Notes: a model not told the origin generated them from the letters alone. Positions 50,097-60,155 are shown, counted from the stretch's first letter. The stretch is 64,000 nt of DNA from Eshraghiella sp051880035 (GCA_051880035.1 JBJENE010000003.1:62001-126000), one strand, 5' to 3'. Made by a program: numbers and translations.

Positions 50097-52141
50097 TAGA
50101 TAGAACCCTCCTGTATCATTTCATCAAGCGTATCTTTAACAAGTTTGATAGCATCTTCTATTGTTGTGTCCTTAAGCTGTGCTCCTGCAATAGTCATATG
50201 CCCTCCTCCGCCTAAGCGCTCCATAATAAGCTGTACATTCACCTCATCGATTGAACGGGCACTGATATAAACCTCGTCATTAAAATAAGTAAATACAATT
50301 GATGCTTTAATTCCGGAAATATCCAGAAGTTCATTGGCCGCCTGGGCACCTACAATGGTCGGACTCTGAAGTCCCGCACTCGGACATACGGACAGGGCAA
50401 AACTGTCATGATATACCTCAGCATGTCTTACAGCCTCAGCTCTTGCCTTATATTCATTCATATCACTTCTTAAGAGTTTTCTTACCCTTACAATATCCGC
50501 TCCGTTCCTGCGGATAAACGCAGCAGCTTCAAATGTTCTTGCTCCCGCCTTATTGGTAAAATTGTTAGTATCAATTATGATTCCCGCATAAAGAGTATCT
50601 GCTTCGATAGGCTTTATTTTTATGTTATCACAAATATACTGAAGAATCTCCGCAACCATCTCACATGCAGATGAAGCATACGGTTCGATATAGTTAAGGG
50701 TTGCTCCCTCTACAGGCTCACTGCCCTGTCTGTGATGGTCAAGAACAACTGTAGTCTTGCATTTTCCGATAAGTTCCGGACATTCGGTATAACTCTTTTT
50801 ATTTACATCCACAATTACCAGCAATGTATTGGCTGTAACCTTTGCAAGTGCTTCCTCACTGTTTACAAAAAAGTCCTTGTCATAGTCAGGATTATTTTTG
50901 TATAAATCAACAATCGGCTGCAGGGATGTGGTAATCTGATTCAATACAATATGGGCTTTCTTGTCATAAACTCTGGCAGCTGCGTAAATACCTATTGCCG
51001 CTCCCACAGCATCCACATCACTTATCTTATGTCCCATTATCAGAACGTTGTCAGTAGCCTCTAAAAGCTCTCTGAGCGCATGGGCCTTAACCCTGGCTTT
51101 AACCCTGGTGTTCTTCTCAACCGAATTGGTCTTTCCTCCATAATATGTAACCTTACCGCCTTCGCGGACTACAGCCTGATCTCCGCCTCGTCCCAATGCA
51201 AGATCAATGGCGGTTCTTGCCATATCATAGTTATTAATGTAGGTTCCGTTCATGGCACCGATACCAATACTTAAGGTTACAGACATTTCATTACCGATGT
51301 TTACGGATTTCACATCCTCCAGCACGGAAAAGCGGTCCTCCCTGAGCTGTTCCAGAAATCTGTATCTGAACACAACAAGATATTTATCCTTCTCAAGTTT
51401 CTTAACAATACCGTTGCCGGCAGAAATATATTTATTAATCTTACGGTCAACCAATGCTATAAGAAGAGAACGGCGAACCTCGTCAATACTTTCCAACGCT
51501 TCATCATAATTATCGATGTAAATAAGACCGGTTACGAAACGCTCATCATGAAGCTCTTTCCTGCATGATGTAATTTCCGTTTCATCAAAAAGATATATGG
51601 CATATAATCTCTCGTCCGGATTGGCAACAAACATCATTGTGCCTGTTTTAATGCCTTCCGTCTCAATCGGCTCCAGCATAAGCCTGTAATTTCTGTCATT
51701 GAACAGAATGCTTATGTTCTTTGCCTCGCTTATTTTATCTTTAAAATCCAGCTCGGCCGTCTCCGGAAAAACAGTACTGATTCCTTTGTGGCAGTTTTCT
51801 TTTCCAAGCAGCTCGGTAAAAGAATTATTAAGCCAGATTATTTTACCGCTTTCATCCAAAAGTCCGTACGGCACAACGAATCTGTCCAACAGTACCTTCT
51901 GCATCTGGGCATACTCCGATGCAAATTCTATCAGGCTGTCCGTCATTGCGGATTTCTTGGACAGAAAAGTTATAAGAAGTACCAGTACATATGCAAACAA
52001 TATGGCAGACATGACAATTCCTGCCCTGATACTTATAAAGTACATTCCCAGATTAACAAATGTAAAAAAAACTAAAGATACAAAGGGCCATATCAGATAC
52101 GCCTTAAACGGTCCCTTTACTTTACCCCAGGTCGATTTCAT
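50096..52141 (-). CDS. gdpP: Cyclic di-AMP phosphodiesterase GdpP
   Basis: A membrane-bound c-di-AMP hydrolase. The 681 residues have two N-terminal membrane segments (about 12-60), a PAS-like domain (about 80-170), a degenerate GGDEF domain (about 180-330), and a DHH/DHHA1 catalytic domain: LIMGHKISDVDAVG (from about 367), VIVDVNK, VVLDHHRQGS and a C-terminal GGGGHMTIAGAQ. The metal ligands seem complete. It heads the gdpP-rplI-dnaB group. It would lower c-di-AMP and so affect potassium and wall homeostasis. Confidence 0.94.
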   Translation of the reverse strand: MKSTWGKVKGPFKAYLIWPFVSLVFFTFVNLGMYFISIRAGIVMSAILFAYVLVLLITFLSKKSAMTDSLIEFASEYAQMQKVLLDRFVVPYGLLDESGKIIWLNNSFTELLGKENCHKGISTVFPETAELDFKDKISEAKNISILFNDRNYRLMLEPIETEGIKTGTMMFVANPDERLYAIYLFDETEITSCRKELHDERFVTGLIYIDNYDEALESIDEVRRSLLIALVDRKINKYISAGNGIVKKLEKDKYLVVFRYRFLEQLREDRFSVLEDVKSVNIGNEMSVTLSIGIGAMNGTYINNYDMARTAIDLALGRGGDQAVVREGGKVTYYGGKTNSVEKNTRVKARVKAHALRELLEATDNVLIMGHKISDVDAVGAAIGIYAAARVYDKKAHIVLNQITTSLQPIVDLYKNNPDYDKDFFVNSEEALAKVTANTLLVIVDVNKKSYTECPELIGKCKTTVVLDHHRQGSEPVEGATLNYIEPYASSACEMVAEILQYICDNIKIKPIEADTLYAGIIIDTNNFTNKAGARTFEAAAFIRRNGADIVRVRKLLRSDMNEYKARAEAVRHAEVYHDSFALSVCPSAGLQSPTIVGAQAANELLDISGIKASIVFTYFNDEVYISARSIDEVNVQLIMERLGGGGHMTIAGAQLKDTTIEDAIKLVKDTLDEMIQEGSI

Positions 52142-52234
52142 AAAAAATTCCTTTCAAAAATATCCCAAAACGGGCCGGATGTTATTACAGATAATGGTAT
52201 TATATCACGAATATTTATTTTTGACTATAGGTTC

Positions 52235-52264
52235 AAAAAAAAGGCACCGCATTTTAGCGACGCC
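52235..52264 (-). terminator. Terminator after the second ABC exporter gene
   Basis: Minus strand: GGCGTCGC and GCGGTGCC pair (two G-U pairs), then eight T. It separates the exporter operon from gdpP. Confidence 0.87.
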
Positions 52265-52277
52265 TTTTTAGGTTTCT

Positions 52278-54206
52278 CTATTCCAATTCAAATGCACCTG
52301 TGTAGAGCTGGTAATAGGTGCCCTTTTCCCCTATCAGCTTTTCATGATTACCCCGTTCAATAATTCTTCCGTGATCAAGCACCATGATTACATCTGAATT
52401 CCGGACGGTTGAGAGACGGTGGGCAATGACAAATACCGTTCTTCCTTTCATCAGTTTATCCATGCCGTCCTGCACCAGAGCTTCCGTACGGGTATCAATG
52501 GAAGAAGTTGCTTCGTCCAGAATCATAACCGGAGGATCTGATACTGCGGCACGGGCAATTGATATGAGCTGCCTCTGCCCCTGGGAAAGTCCGCTGCCAT
52601 CACCTTTAAGAACAGTATTGTACCCTTGTGGCAGCATACGGATAAATCCATCCGCATTGGCAAGTTTTGCCGCAGCAATGCAATCCTCATCGGTTGCATC
52701 GGGATTACCATACCGCAGATTTTCCATAACTGTTCCCGTAAAAAGATTTACATCCTGCAATACAACCCCCAGTGAACGGCGAAGGTCGGCTTTCTTTATT
52801 TTGTTAATATTAATACCGTCATAACGGATTTTGCCGTCCGCAATATCATAAAATCGGTTAATAAGGTTGGTAATAGTGGTTTTTCCGGCTCCGGTAGCTC
52901 CCACAAATGCCACCTTCTGTCCCGGTTCGGCATATAAAGTAATATCATGAAGCACCTGCTTATCGGGAACATATCCGAAATCTACCCCGTCAAGAACCAC
53001 GCGTCCTTCAATTCTTGTGTAAGTAATTGAACCGTCATGGTGGGGATGTTTCCAAGCCCACATTCCGGTGCGTTCTGTCGTTTCCTCTATCTCGCCGTTT
53101 TTTTCTTTGATATTTACAAGTGTTACATATCCCTCATCGGTCTCAGGCTCTTCATCCATAAAAGCAAAAATTCTGGAGGCTCCTGCCAGAGCCGTAACGA
53201 TTGAATTAAACTGATTTGAAATCTGTGATACCGGATTTGTAAAGTTACGGGAAAGCGTAAGAAAAGAAGCTATCATACCAAGTGTAAGCGTTCCAGTTCC
53301 CGTAAGTCCCAAATTCGTTGTATCCGCAATTGCCATATATGCACCGAGAACTGCAATGATAACATATTGAACATATCCAAGCGCATTCATCATAGGCATC
53401 ATGGAATTCGCATATCCGTTGGCGCTTGCGGCACTCATGGCCCACTCCTTATTTTTTCCCCGCAATTCTTCTTTTGCCTTTTCTTCATGGCAGAAAACTT
53501 TTATTACTTTTTGTCCGTTTACCATTTCCTCTACATACCCGTTCACATCGGCAAGGGTCTTTTGCTGCATCATAAAGAAAATTCCGATTTTACCTGTCAC
53601 GCCTTTTACAATCAGCAGAATTACAAACATTACCGCAACCGCCACCAATGTAAGCCATACACTTATATATAGCATACAGATAAATACCGCAACGATTGTA
53701 AATACTGAAGAAATAAGCTGTGCCATTGACTGCGCTATCATCTGACGGAGCGTATCGGTATCATTAGTATAAAGACTCATAATATCTCCGTGGGTACGGG
53801 TGTCAAACGCGCGGATAGGAAGGCGCTGCATCTTCTCAAACATTTCATCACGAATCTTCTTAAGCGTTCCCTGTGCGATTGTAACCATCACGCGATTATA
53901 GAACAAAGTCGAAAGAACTCCTATAAGATATACTGCTCCTATTACCACAAGCGCCTTTAACAGTTCAGTAAATACAGGAGCAGATTCACCAAGCATAGGA
54001 ACAATATAATCATCAATCAATGACTGCAAAAACAGTGAAGAGGCGGCCGAAGCAACGGCACTAAGCAATATACAAATAACAACAAAAGCAATCTGACCTT
54101 TATAGTCTTTCATATATGAAAGTAATCTGCCAAGAGTTTTCACATCAAACCGGACTTTAGGTATTGCTCCCATAGACGGCATATTTCCCATTTTATCCTT
54201 ACTCAT
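52278..54206 (-). CDS. ABC exporter half-transporter, second gene
   Basis: The ATG at 54206 has AAGGAG upstream and overlaps the previous gene's stop by eight bases; an earlier frame start at 54245 would lie inside that gene. The 642 residues have six membrane helices (about 35-340) and a nucleotide-binding domain with Walker A GATGAGKTT, LSQGQRQLIS signature and Walker B VMILDEATSSID. It pairs with the next gene to form a heterodimeric exporter, of the MdlA/B or BmrC/D style. This protein carries a long insert before its NBD. Confidence 0.92.
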   Translation of the reverse strand: MSKDKMGNMPSMGAIPKVRFDVKTLGRLLSYMKDYKGQIAFVVICILLSAVASAASSLFLQSLIDDYIVPMLGESAPVFTELLKALVVIGAVYLIGVLSTLFYNRVMVTIAQGTLKKIRDEMFEKMQRLPIRAFDTRTHGDIMSLYTNDTDTLRQMIAQSMAQLISSVFTIVAVFICMLYISVWLTLVAVAVMFVILLIVKGVTGKIGIFFMMQQKTLADVNGYVEEMVNGQKVIKVFCHEEKAKEELRGKNKEWAMSAASANGYANSMMPMMNALGYVQYVIIAVLGAYMAIADTTNLGLTGTGTLTLGMIASFLTLSRNFTNPVSQISNQFNSIVTALAGASRIFAFMDEEPETDEGYVTLVNIKEKNGEIEETTERTGMWAWKHPHHDGSITYTRIEGRVVLDGVDFGYVPDKQVLHDITLYAEPGQKVAFVGATGAGKTTITNLINRFYDIADGKIRYDGININKIKKADLRRSLGVVLQDVNLFTGTVMENLRYGNPDATDEDCIAAAKLANADGFIRMLPQGYNTVLKGDGSGLSQGQRQLISIARAAVSDPPVMILDEATSSIDTRTEALVQDGMDKLMKGRTVFVIAHRLSTVRNSDVIMVLDHGRIIERGNHEKLIGEKGTYYQLYTGAFELE

Positions 54207-55950
54207 TTTCACTGTCTCCTTTCTTCTGTGATTCATATACTTCACGATATATATCGCAATTCTTTAATAATTCATTGTGCCTGCCCACAGCCACAACCTT
54301 TCCGTCATCCATGACGATAATCTGGCCGGCAGCCTGCACCGAACTTACTCTCTGGGCAATAATTATTTTCGTTGTATCCGGAATATATTCTGCAAATGAT
54401 TTCTGAATCGAAGCATCTGTTTTGGTGTCAACTGCACTTGTAGAATCATCCAGAATCAGAACCTTCGGCTTTTTCAGCAATGCTCTGGCAATACACAGAC
54501 GCTGTTTCTGTCCGCCGGAAACATTCGTTCCGCCCTGCTCAATATGGGTATCATATTTCTCGGGAAAAGTCTGAATAAATTCATCGGCGCAGGCCAGTTT
54601 ACAGGCATATTCAATTTCTTCATCCGTAGCATTTTCATTGCCCCAACGCAAATTTTCTTTAATCGTTCCGGAGAAAAGTTCGTTCTTTTGGAGAACCATT
54701 GCAACGGCGTTACGAAGTGTATTAAGGTCATATTTTCTCACATCCACGCCGCCCAGGGTCAGTCTTCCGCCTGTTACATCATAAAGGCGGGGAATCAGTT
54801 GAACCAGACTTGATTTGGACGAACCCGTTCCACCGATAATGCCCACGGTTTCACCTGAGGATATTTTCAGATTAATATTATCCAGAACCTTTTTATCTGC
54901 TTTCGATGCGTATACAAAATCCACATTTTCAAATGTAATTGCTCCGTTTTTTACTTTTGTCTCCGGATTATCAGGATTTGCAATGTCCGTTTTCTCTTCC
55001 AATATTTCTGCGATACGACGTGCTGATGCAATAGAAATGGTCAGCATGGCAAAAATCATTGAAAGCATCATAAGACTCATCAATATCTGAGTTGCATATG
55101 AAAACAAAGCCGTCAGATCCCCGGTTGTCATTCCAAAAGCCGCATTATTTTGACTTGCCACAATAGCTTTTGCGCCAATCCAGGAAATGAGTATCATGCA
55201 TAGATACATAAAAAATTGCATAATCGGAGAGTTGAAGGCAAGTAATCGTTCACCTTTTGCAAAATCCACATATATGCTTTTTGATATCCCCTTAAATTTA
55301 CCTATTTCATAGTCTTCACGGTTAAACGACTTGACAACCCGGATTCCCCGTACATTTTCCTGTACAACATTATTTAATTTGTCATAAGTATGAAACACGC
55401 GATTGAAAATCGGATTTACCTTTTTAATAATCAGTATAAGCAATACAGCCATTACAGGTATTATTGCAAGAAAAATTCCGGCAATCGTTCCATTTATACG
55501 GAAGGATACTATCATGGAAAACACCAGCATAACCGGCCCGCGGATTGCCATACGAATTAGCATCTGATACGCATTCTGAATATTAGTTACATCCGTGGTC
55601 AGACGGGTAACTATAGACGCCGTGGAAAACTTGTCAATGTTGGAAAATGCAAATGTCTGTACATTATCGTACATATCCTGTCTCAAATTTGCAGAAAATC
55701 CCACTGCCGTGCGGGCAGCAATATGCGCGGAAAGTACCCCCGTAACCAGCTGGAAAACAGAAAAAACAAGCAGTACTATTCCATATTTCCACACTGCATT
55801 CATATTACCCACATCGATACCGTTATCAATAACCTTTGCCATACAAAGCGGTATCAGAATTTCAAAACCCGCCTCCATAATGGATAAAAGAATTGTGATG
55901 ATTGAGCCTTTTTTATATTCACGCAGACTCTTACTAAGTGTTTTTATCAT
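54199..55950 (-). CDS. ABC exporter half-transporter, first gene
   Basis: The 583 residues have six membrane helices (about 15-310) and an NBD with Walker A GGTGSSKSS, the signature NVSGGQKQRLC and Walker B VLILDDSTSAVD. The residue after the Walker B Asp is Asp rather than Glu, which is typical of the degenerate site in a heterodimeric exporter. The partner is encoded by the next gene. A MarR operator copy lies 16 bases upstream of its start. Confidence 0.92.
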   Translation of the reverse strand: MIKTLSKSLREYKKGSIITILLSIMEAGFEILIPLCMAKVIDNGIDVGNMNAVWKYGIVLLVFSVFQLVTGVLSAHIAARTAVGFSANLRQDMYDNVQTFAFSNIDKFSTASIVTRLTTDVTNIQNAYQMLIRMAIRGPVMLVFSMIVSFRINGTIAGIFLAIIPVMAVLLILIIKKVNPIFNRVFHTYDKLNNVVQENVRGIRVVKSFNREDYEIGKFKGISKSIYVDFAKGERLLAFNSPIMQFFMYLCMILISWIGAKAIVASQNNAAFGMTTGDLTALFSYATQILMSLMMLSMIFAMLTISIASARRIAEILEEKTDIANPDNPETKVKNGAITFENVDFVYASKADKKVLDNINLKISSGETVGIIGGTGSSKSSLVQLIPRLYDVTGGRLTLGGVDVRKYDLNTLRNAVAMVLQKNELFSGTIKENLRWGNENATDEEIEYACKLACADEFIQTFPEKYDTHIEQGGTNVSGGQKQRLCIARALLKKPKVLILDDSTSAVDTKTDASIQKSFAEYIPDTTKIIIAQRVSSVQAAGQIIVMDDGKVVAVGRHNELLKNCDIYREVYESQKKGDSENE

Positions 55951-55965
55951 ATTATTACTCCTTTT

Positions 55966-55984
55966 ATATGTAGTGTGCTACACT
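55966..55984 (-). promoter_or_regulatory. MarR-type operator, exporter side
   Basis: ATATGTAG, a four-base centre TGTG, then CTACACTT, closely matching the site upstream of marR. It lies between marR and the first exporter gene. Confidence 0.7.
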
Positions 55985-55996
55985 TTGTTTTTACAT

Positions 55997-56018
55997 AAAG
56001 CCGGAAATTTCCGGCTTT
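55997..56018 (-). terminator. Hairpin between marR and the exporter genes
   Basis: A perfect palindrome AAAGCCGGAAATTTCCGGCTTT. The T-run after it is weak, so it may be a partial terminator or attenuator. Confidence 0.6.
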
Positions 56019-56021
56019 TAC

Positions 56022-56438
56022 TTATTCAAGATTTTTATATATTACATTAAGCATTCTTTTCAGATTTTCCACCTCTTCCTCGGAGAATGAGGTCAACATT
56101 TTTCTTTCATTGATAAAAATATTTTTCTCCATATCTTTACTCATTATCCGTGCCTGTTCGGTCAGCTTAACAATCTTATTCCGTCTGTCAGACTCATCTA
56201 TCCATGTGGCCACATGCCCGTTCTGCTCCATTCTGGAAACAATTCCTACAACAGTGGGGTGTGATACCTCCAAAAAAAGCTCAATTTCCTTCTGGGTTGC
56301 CATTCCGCCTTTCTTATTCAGAAATGCAAGCACCCTGCTCTGCGCCAATGTTATGTTGAAGTGTTTCAAATCCGCGTCTGCCCTTAATTTTAACTTATCG
56401 TTAATATTTTTTATTAAATAACCAATATCTTTTTCCAT
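56022..56438 (-). CDS. MarR family transcriptional repressor
   Basis: A 138-residue winged-helix repressor: LAQSRVLAFLNKKGGMATQKEIELFLEVSHPTVVGIVSRMEQNGHVATW forms the helix-turn-helix and wing (long segment, residues about 32-80), with DESDRRNKIVKLTEQ after it. It likely senses a toxic small molecule and releases its operators. The upstream operator overlaps the -10 of its own promoter, and a second copy lies before the exporter genes. Confidence 0.93.
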   Translation of the reverse strand: MEKDIGYLIKNINDKLKLRADADLKHFNITLAQSRVLAFLNKKGGMATQKEIELFLEVSHPTVVGIVSRMEQNGHVATWIDESDRRNKIVKLTEQARIMSKDMEKNIFINERKMLTSFSEEEVENLKRMLNVIYKNLE

Positions 56439-56460
56439 TAAAAGGACCCTCTCATCGCAA

Positions 56461-56480
56461 ATATGTAGTACGCTACATAT
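56461..56480 (-). promoter_or_regulatory. MarR operator, autoregulatory
   Basis: Perfect palindrome ATATGTAG, centre TACG, CTACATAT, touching the -10 box of the marR promoter. Confidence 0.78.
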
Positions 56481-56507
56481 TGTAGCCTATTATTTTTAAT
56501 CTGTCAA
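56479..56507 (-). promoter_or_regulatory. Promoter of marR
   Basis: Minus strand: -35 TTGACA, 17-base spacer, -10 TACAAT. The operator begins at the -10 box. Confidence 0.85.
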
Positions 56508-56526
56508 TAACATATAATAAGAAGGC

Positions 56527-56578
56527 AAAAAAATCCCCCTAAGCAGATTCCGGTTATTAACCCTGTCTGCTTAAGGGG
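56527..56578 (-). terminator. Terminator after the sugar permease genes
   Basis: Minus strand: CCCCTTAAGCAG and CTGCTTAGGGG pair with a bulge, then seven T. Confidence 0.85.
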
Positions 56579-56603
56579 AATAAAATCATGGTATGTTGTT
56601 AAA

Positions 56604-57464
56604 TTATCCTTTAACAGCTCCAAGTGAAACGCCGCCTACAATATGTTTTGAAAGGATAAGATATACGATAATTACAGGGAAAATTGAAATTGCAATCATC
56701 ATATATACCTGACCCATATCAAACTTCAGCCAGTCAGCTGAACGCAGCTCTGCGATAAGTATAGGAAGTGTCTTCATGCTTCTCTTCTGCAAAATCTGAA
56801 CAGGAACGAAGTAATTGTTCCAGCTGCTTACAAAAGTGAATATTGCCTGAACCGCAATAGCCGGTTTCATAAGAGGAAGAACTATTGTATTAAATGTTCT
56901 GAACTCGCCTGAACCGTCGATTCTGGCAGCTTCAATAAGTGATAACGGAAGCGCACTTTCCATATACTGCTTCATATAGAAGAATGTTATAGGAGCAGCA
57001 ATTGAAGGTACAATTAATGGAATATAGTTATCCATGAGTCCCATTGACTGTACAAGCTGTACGAAACCGAGTGTAGTAACCTGTGTAGGAACCATCATAA
57101 TCATAAGGATGAAAGTAAATATTACTTTCTTACCCTTAAAATCATATGCATGAATTGCAAATGCCGTCATTGTTGAAAAATATGTAGATAACAATGCAGA
57201 ACATCCTGCAACAATAACACTGTTGAGCATTCCTCGGAATACAGGAATAATACTATTCATCAAATGGTTAAAGTTATTTACAAGATTCTTACCCGGGATT
57301 GCTGAGAATCCGCTCTGAATCGCACTATGTGTTCTGGTAGCATTAACAAACAATACATAGAACCAGAAAAGACATAAAATTGATATCAATACCAATACAA
57401 TATATGCAATAACTCTTCTTGAAGTCATGGATGCACTTTTCTTGATTTTTGCGTCACTACTCAT
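56604..57464 (-). CDS. Sugar ABC importer permease (MalG type)
   Basis: One of the two membrane subunits of a carbohydrate importer (CUT1 type). The 286 residues have six membrane segments and the EAA loop SLIEAARIDGSGEFRTFNTIVLPLMKPA (long segment, near residue 180-208) that contacts the ATPase. It follows the partner permease by 5 bases. No ATPase gene is in the locus, so a shared MsmX-like ATPase elsewhere is likely. Confidence 0.93.
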   Translation of the reverse strand: MSSDAKIKKSASMTSRRVIAYIVLVLISILCLFWFYVLFVNATRTHSAIQSGFSAIPGKNLVNNFNHLMNSIIPVFRGMLNSVIVAGCSALLSTYFSTMTAFAIHAYDFKGKKVIFTFILMIMMVPTQVTTLGFVQLVQSMGLMDNYIPLIVPSIAAPITFFYMKQYMESALPLSLIEAARIDGSGEFRTFNTIVLPLMKPAIAVQAIFTFVSSWNNYFVPVQILQKRSMKTLPILIAELRSADWLKFDMGQVYMMIAISIFPVIIVYLILSKHIVGGVSLGAVKG

Positions 57465-57469
57465 ACGAA

Positions 57470-58423
57470 TTATGCCTCCTTACCTTTCTTTCTGTACATT
57501 ATGAAATATACACTCAAACTAAGCACTGCCGTAATGAAGAACAGAATAACTGATAATGCACCACCCATTCCGTAGTTCTTACTATACAGATGCAGGTTCA
57601 AATACATAATAAGAGACATTGTTGAATTTACCGGACCGCCTGTACCGTTTGTAAGAATCTGAGGTACATCGAACATCTGGATACCACCAATCATTGATGT
57701 AATGATTACATATATTAAAATTGGTTTCAAAAGAGGTAATGTAATCTTGGTAAATCTCTGCCATGAATTAGCACCGTCAACCTCCGCTGCCTCATACAAA
57801 GATACATCTATGCCCATAATACCGGCCATAAGAAGAATAGTGGTATTACCAAACCACATAAGGAAGTTCATTCCTGCAACAAGGCCTCTTGCCGTCCAGA
57901 CATTTGAAAGGAATCTGACAGGCTCTTCCTTCGTTGCCAATCCAAGCTTAATAAGGATTCCGTTAATGGGACCGTTGTCTGAGAACAATGCAAAGAATAA
58001 CATTGAGAATGCAGACGCCATAATTAAGTTTGGAAGATAAATAACCGTCTTGAAAAATCTGCTTCCTTTTAAGTTTAATCTTGTATCAGAAAACCACTGT
58101 GCCAATAAGAGAGACACTATAATCTGTGGAATAAATCCCATAATCCACATAATCGCGGTATTGCCGGCATACTTTAAAAAGTCACTCTCAAAAAGTGCCT
58201 TAAAATTATCTAATCCAACGAAGTTAGGACCAATCTCTGTTAATCCCAGCTTCCAATAGTGTTCAAAAAAACTGTTATAAAATGTTGTTACAAGCGGAAT
58301 TAAAGTAAAAACAACAAATACAACTGCAAAAGGAATGAGGAAAATATATCCCCACTTATTATATCTTACAACTTTGCTTTTTCCGACTTTTCCGCTAACT
58401 GTTTTATTCTGTGATTTTGCCAT
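57470..58423 (-). CDS. Sugar ABC importer permease (MalF type)
   Basis: The partner permease of 317 residues, with six membrane segments and the EAA loop LYEAAEVDGANSWQRF near residue 215-230. A long cytoplasmic N-terminus precedes the first helix. It is 95 bases after the binding protein gene, with a hairpin between, which typically lets the binding protein be made in larger amounts. Confidence 0.93.
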   Translation of the reverse strand: MAKSQNKTVSGKVGKSKVVRYNKWGYIFLIPFAVVFVVFTLIPLVTTFYNSFFEHYWKLGLTEIGPNFVGLDNFKALFESDFLKYAGNTAIMWIMGFIPQIIVSLLLAQWFSDTRLNLKGSRFFKTVIYLPNLIMASAFSMLFFALFSDNGPINGILIKLGLATKEEPVRFLSNVWTARGLVAGMNFLMWFGNTTILLMAGIMGIDVSLYEAAEVDGANSWQRFTKITLPLLKPILIYVIITSMIGGIQMFDVPQILTNGTGGPVNSTMSLIMYLNLHLYSKNYGMGGALSVILFFITAVLSLSVYFIMYRKKGKEA

Positions 58424-58472
58424 TTTCCCACTCCTAACAGATATCGAAGTATAAATAGAAACATTTTTGAGT

Positions 58473-58505
58473 AAAAAACATGCCTGCCCATAAGAGCAGG
58501 CATGT
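58473..58505 (-). terminator. Hairpin between binding protein and permease genes
   Basis: Minus strand: ACATGCCTGC and GCAGGCATGT pair, then six T. It probably attenuates read-through into the permease genes. Confidence 0.85.
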
Positions 58506-58518
58506 AATTATGCTTTAA

Positions 58519-59877
58519 TTATTCTGTTTTAAGGTCAGGATATTTAGCTTTAATCTTCTCATAGAATGTAGCAAGTGCTTCATCATATGTAGCATTTCCG
58601 TCGAAGTAGTCCTTCATAGCTGCCTGGAACTCTTCTGTACAACCCTGATCATATGCTGACTGGTTGCTCATGTCGATTGTCTCAACACCTGCGCAGTAGT
58701 ATGGAAGTGGATTCATTCCAAGGAATGCAGATGTGTAATCTGAATCAGCCATAGCGTCCATAGCCGGCTTATTGTTTACGAAATCGTTAGCATCTTTAAC
58801 GATGTTTGTCATGATTTCTTCATCACATGTAAGTTTTAACATGATGTCTTTGATTAACTCTTTGTTGTCAGTACCGTCTGCTGCGCAGATCCATGTACCA
58901 CCCCAGAAGAATCCCTGAGGACCTGTTGTTACAGACCAAGCGTTAGCATTGGTGTACTCATCATTCTCATCCTTCTGAGCAAGTGTGAAGTCTACGAACC
59001 AAGCTGGTCCAAAGTAGCAGAATACATCACCGTCTGCTGCGAAGTTTGCTGACCATGCATCAGACCAAAGAGAAGTCTTGTTGTTGTAACCCTTATCTGT
59101 GAATTCCTTAGTCTGGTCAACCCAAGCCTTGATGTTAGCATCAATGTTGATCTTGCCATCTACAACCCATTTGCTTGTTACATTGTTAGAGAATACACGG
59201 TATGTATCATCATAACCTGATACCATGAAGTATCCAGCTTCTTTCATATCAGCTGCTGTAGCTGCGAATGTATCCCAATCTGCAACTGCCTTCTGAACTT
59301 CTGCAGGATCTGAGCTTCCGAGAACATCTTCAGCGATTGCCTTGTTGTAAATTAATACACCAGGGCATCCCTGCCATGAAAGTCCTTTAAGAACGCCCTT
59401 AGAATCTGTCATGATATCCTGTGTATATTTGTACTGGTTAGCGATATCTGCATCTGTGATTCCGAGTTCCTTAACATCAACTGCGTAATTTGTGTCAACA
59501 TACTTAAGTGCGTAGTCAGCTTCAACAAGGAATAAGTCTACTCTGTCATCAGCCTTAGCATCTGCCTGGCCCTTAAGAGCCTCATCAAGTGCGTTCTGAT
59601 AAGCATTGTCATCATTAGGTGTAATGTTGAACTTAACAGTTACATCACCAATCTTACCTGTTGTGTCATCTACCTTCTCATATCCTGGGTAGAAAGCTTC
59701 TACTCTGTTCTTAAACTCTTCGTTCCAGCAACGAATGTTAAGAACTGTACCGCCGTCTGTTACACCGAGTGCCTTTGCTTCTCCGGAAGTGCTGCTCTTC
59801 TTACCGCATCCGGCAAAAGCTGCCACTGCCATTGTAGCAACTAAAGCTGTTGCTGCAATTCTCTTGAATTTCTTCAT
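58519..59877 (-). CDS. Sugar-binding lipoprotein of the ABC importer
   Basis: The ATG at 59877 (MKKFKRIAATA) is chosen for GGAGG ten bases upstream. The 452 residues start with a lipoprotein signal peptide ending AAFAGC (Cys about 23), then a two-lobe binding protein fold. It captures an oligosaccharide, probably cellobiose given the nearby GH94 gene, and hands it to the permeases. It is controlled by a LacI-type operator at 59973-59983. Confidence 0.92.
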   Translation of the reverse strand: MKKFKRIAATALVATMAVAAFAGCGKKSSTSGEAKALGVTDGGTVLNIRCWNEEFKNRVEAFYPGYEKVDDTTGKIGDVTVKFNITPNDDNAYQNALDEALKGQADAKADDRVDLFLVEADYALKYVDTNYAVDVKELGITDADIANQYKYTQDIMTDSKGVLKGLSWQGCPGVLIYNKAIAEDVLGSSDPAEVQKAVADWDTFAATAADMKEAGYFMVSGYDDTYRVFSNNVTSKWVVDGKINIDANIKAWVDQTKEFTDKGYNNKTSLWSDAWSANFAADGDVFCYFGPAWFVDFTLAQKDENDEYTNANAWSVTTGPQGFFWGGTWICAADGTDNKELIKDIMLKLTCDEEIMTNIVKDANDFVNNKPAMDAMADSDYTSAFLGMNPLPYYCAGVETIDMSNQSAYDQGCTEEFQAAMKDYFDGNATYDEALATFYEKIKAKYPDLKTE

Positions 59878-59972
59878 TGAATTTCTCCTCCATTCTACAT
59901 CGTGTATTCCGATGTACATTTATTTAGCCTCTCTCTAAGAGATTCAACGATTAATAACGCAAAGCATCACTA

Positions 59973-59983
59973 AATCGTTTTCG
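59973..59983 (-). promoter_or_regulatory. LacI-type operator, transporter promoter
   Basis: On the minus strand CGAAAACGATT, lying just 7 bases downstream of the -10 box, as at the DUF624 promoter. Confidence 0.75.
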
Positions 59984-59990
59984 TAAATAG

Positions 59991-60019
59991 ATAATACAAC
60001 ATTTTGACATATATTGCAA
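59991..60019 (-). promoter_or_regulatory. Promoter of the sugar transporter operon
   Basis: Minus strand: -35 TTGCAA, 17-base spacer, -10 TATTAT. Confidence 0.78.
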
Positions 60020-60155
60020 TACTTTTTTGCACTTTTTTATAAATTTTGAACAAATTGTCTGTGCAACCGCTTGCGCAAATTTTACTTTCACACCGTTCAA
60101 AATTAGACATTTTTATTTCACAGTCGCAAATTCCATTAATTTTACACTTTTATTA

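Noticed and set aside
52278..54245. Longer start of the second ABC exporter gene at 54245
   Set aside because: It lacks a ribosome site, while the ATG at 54206 has AAGGAG and an 8-base overlap typical of coupled genes.
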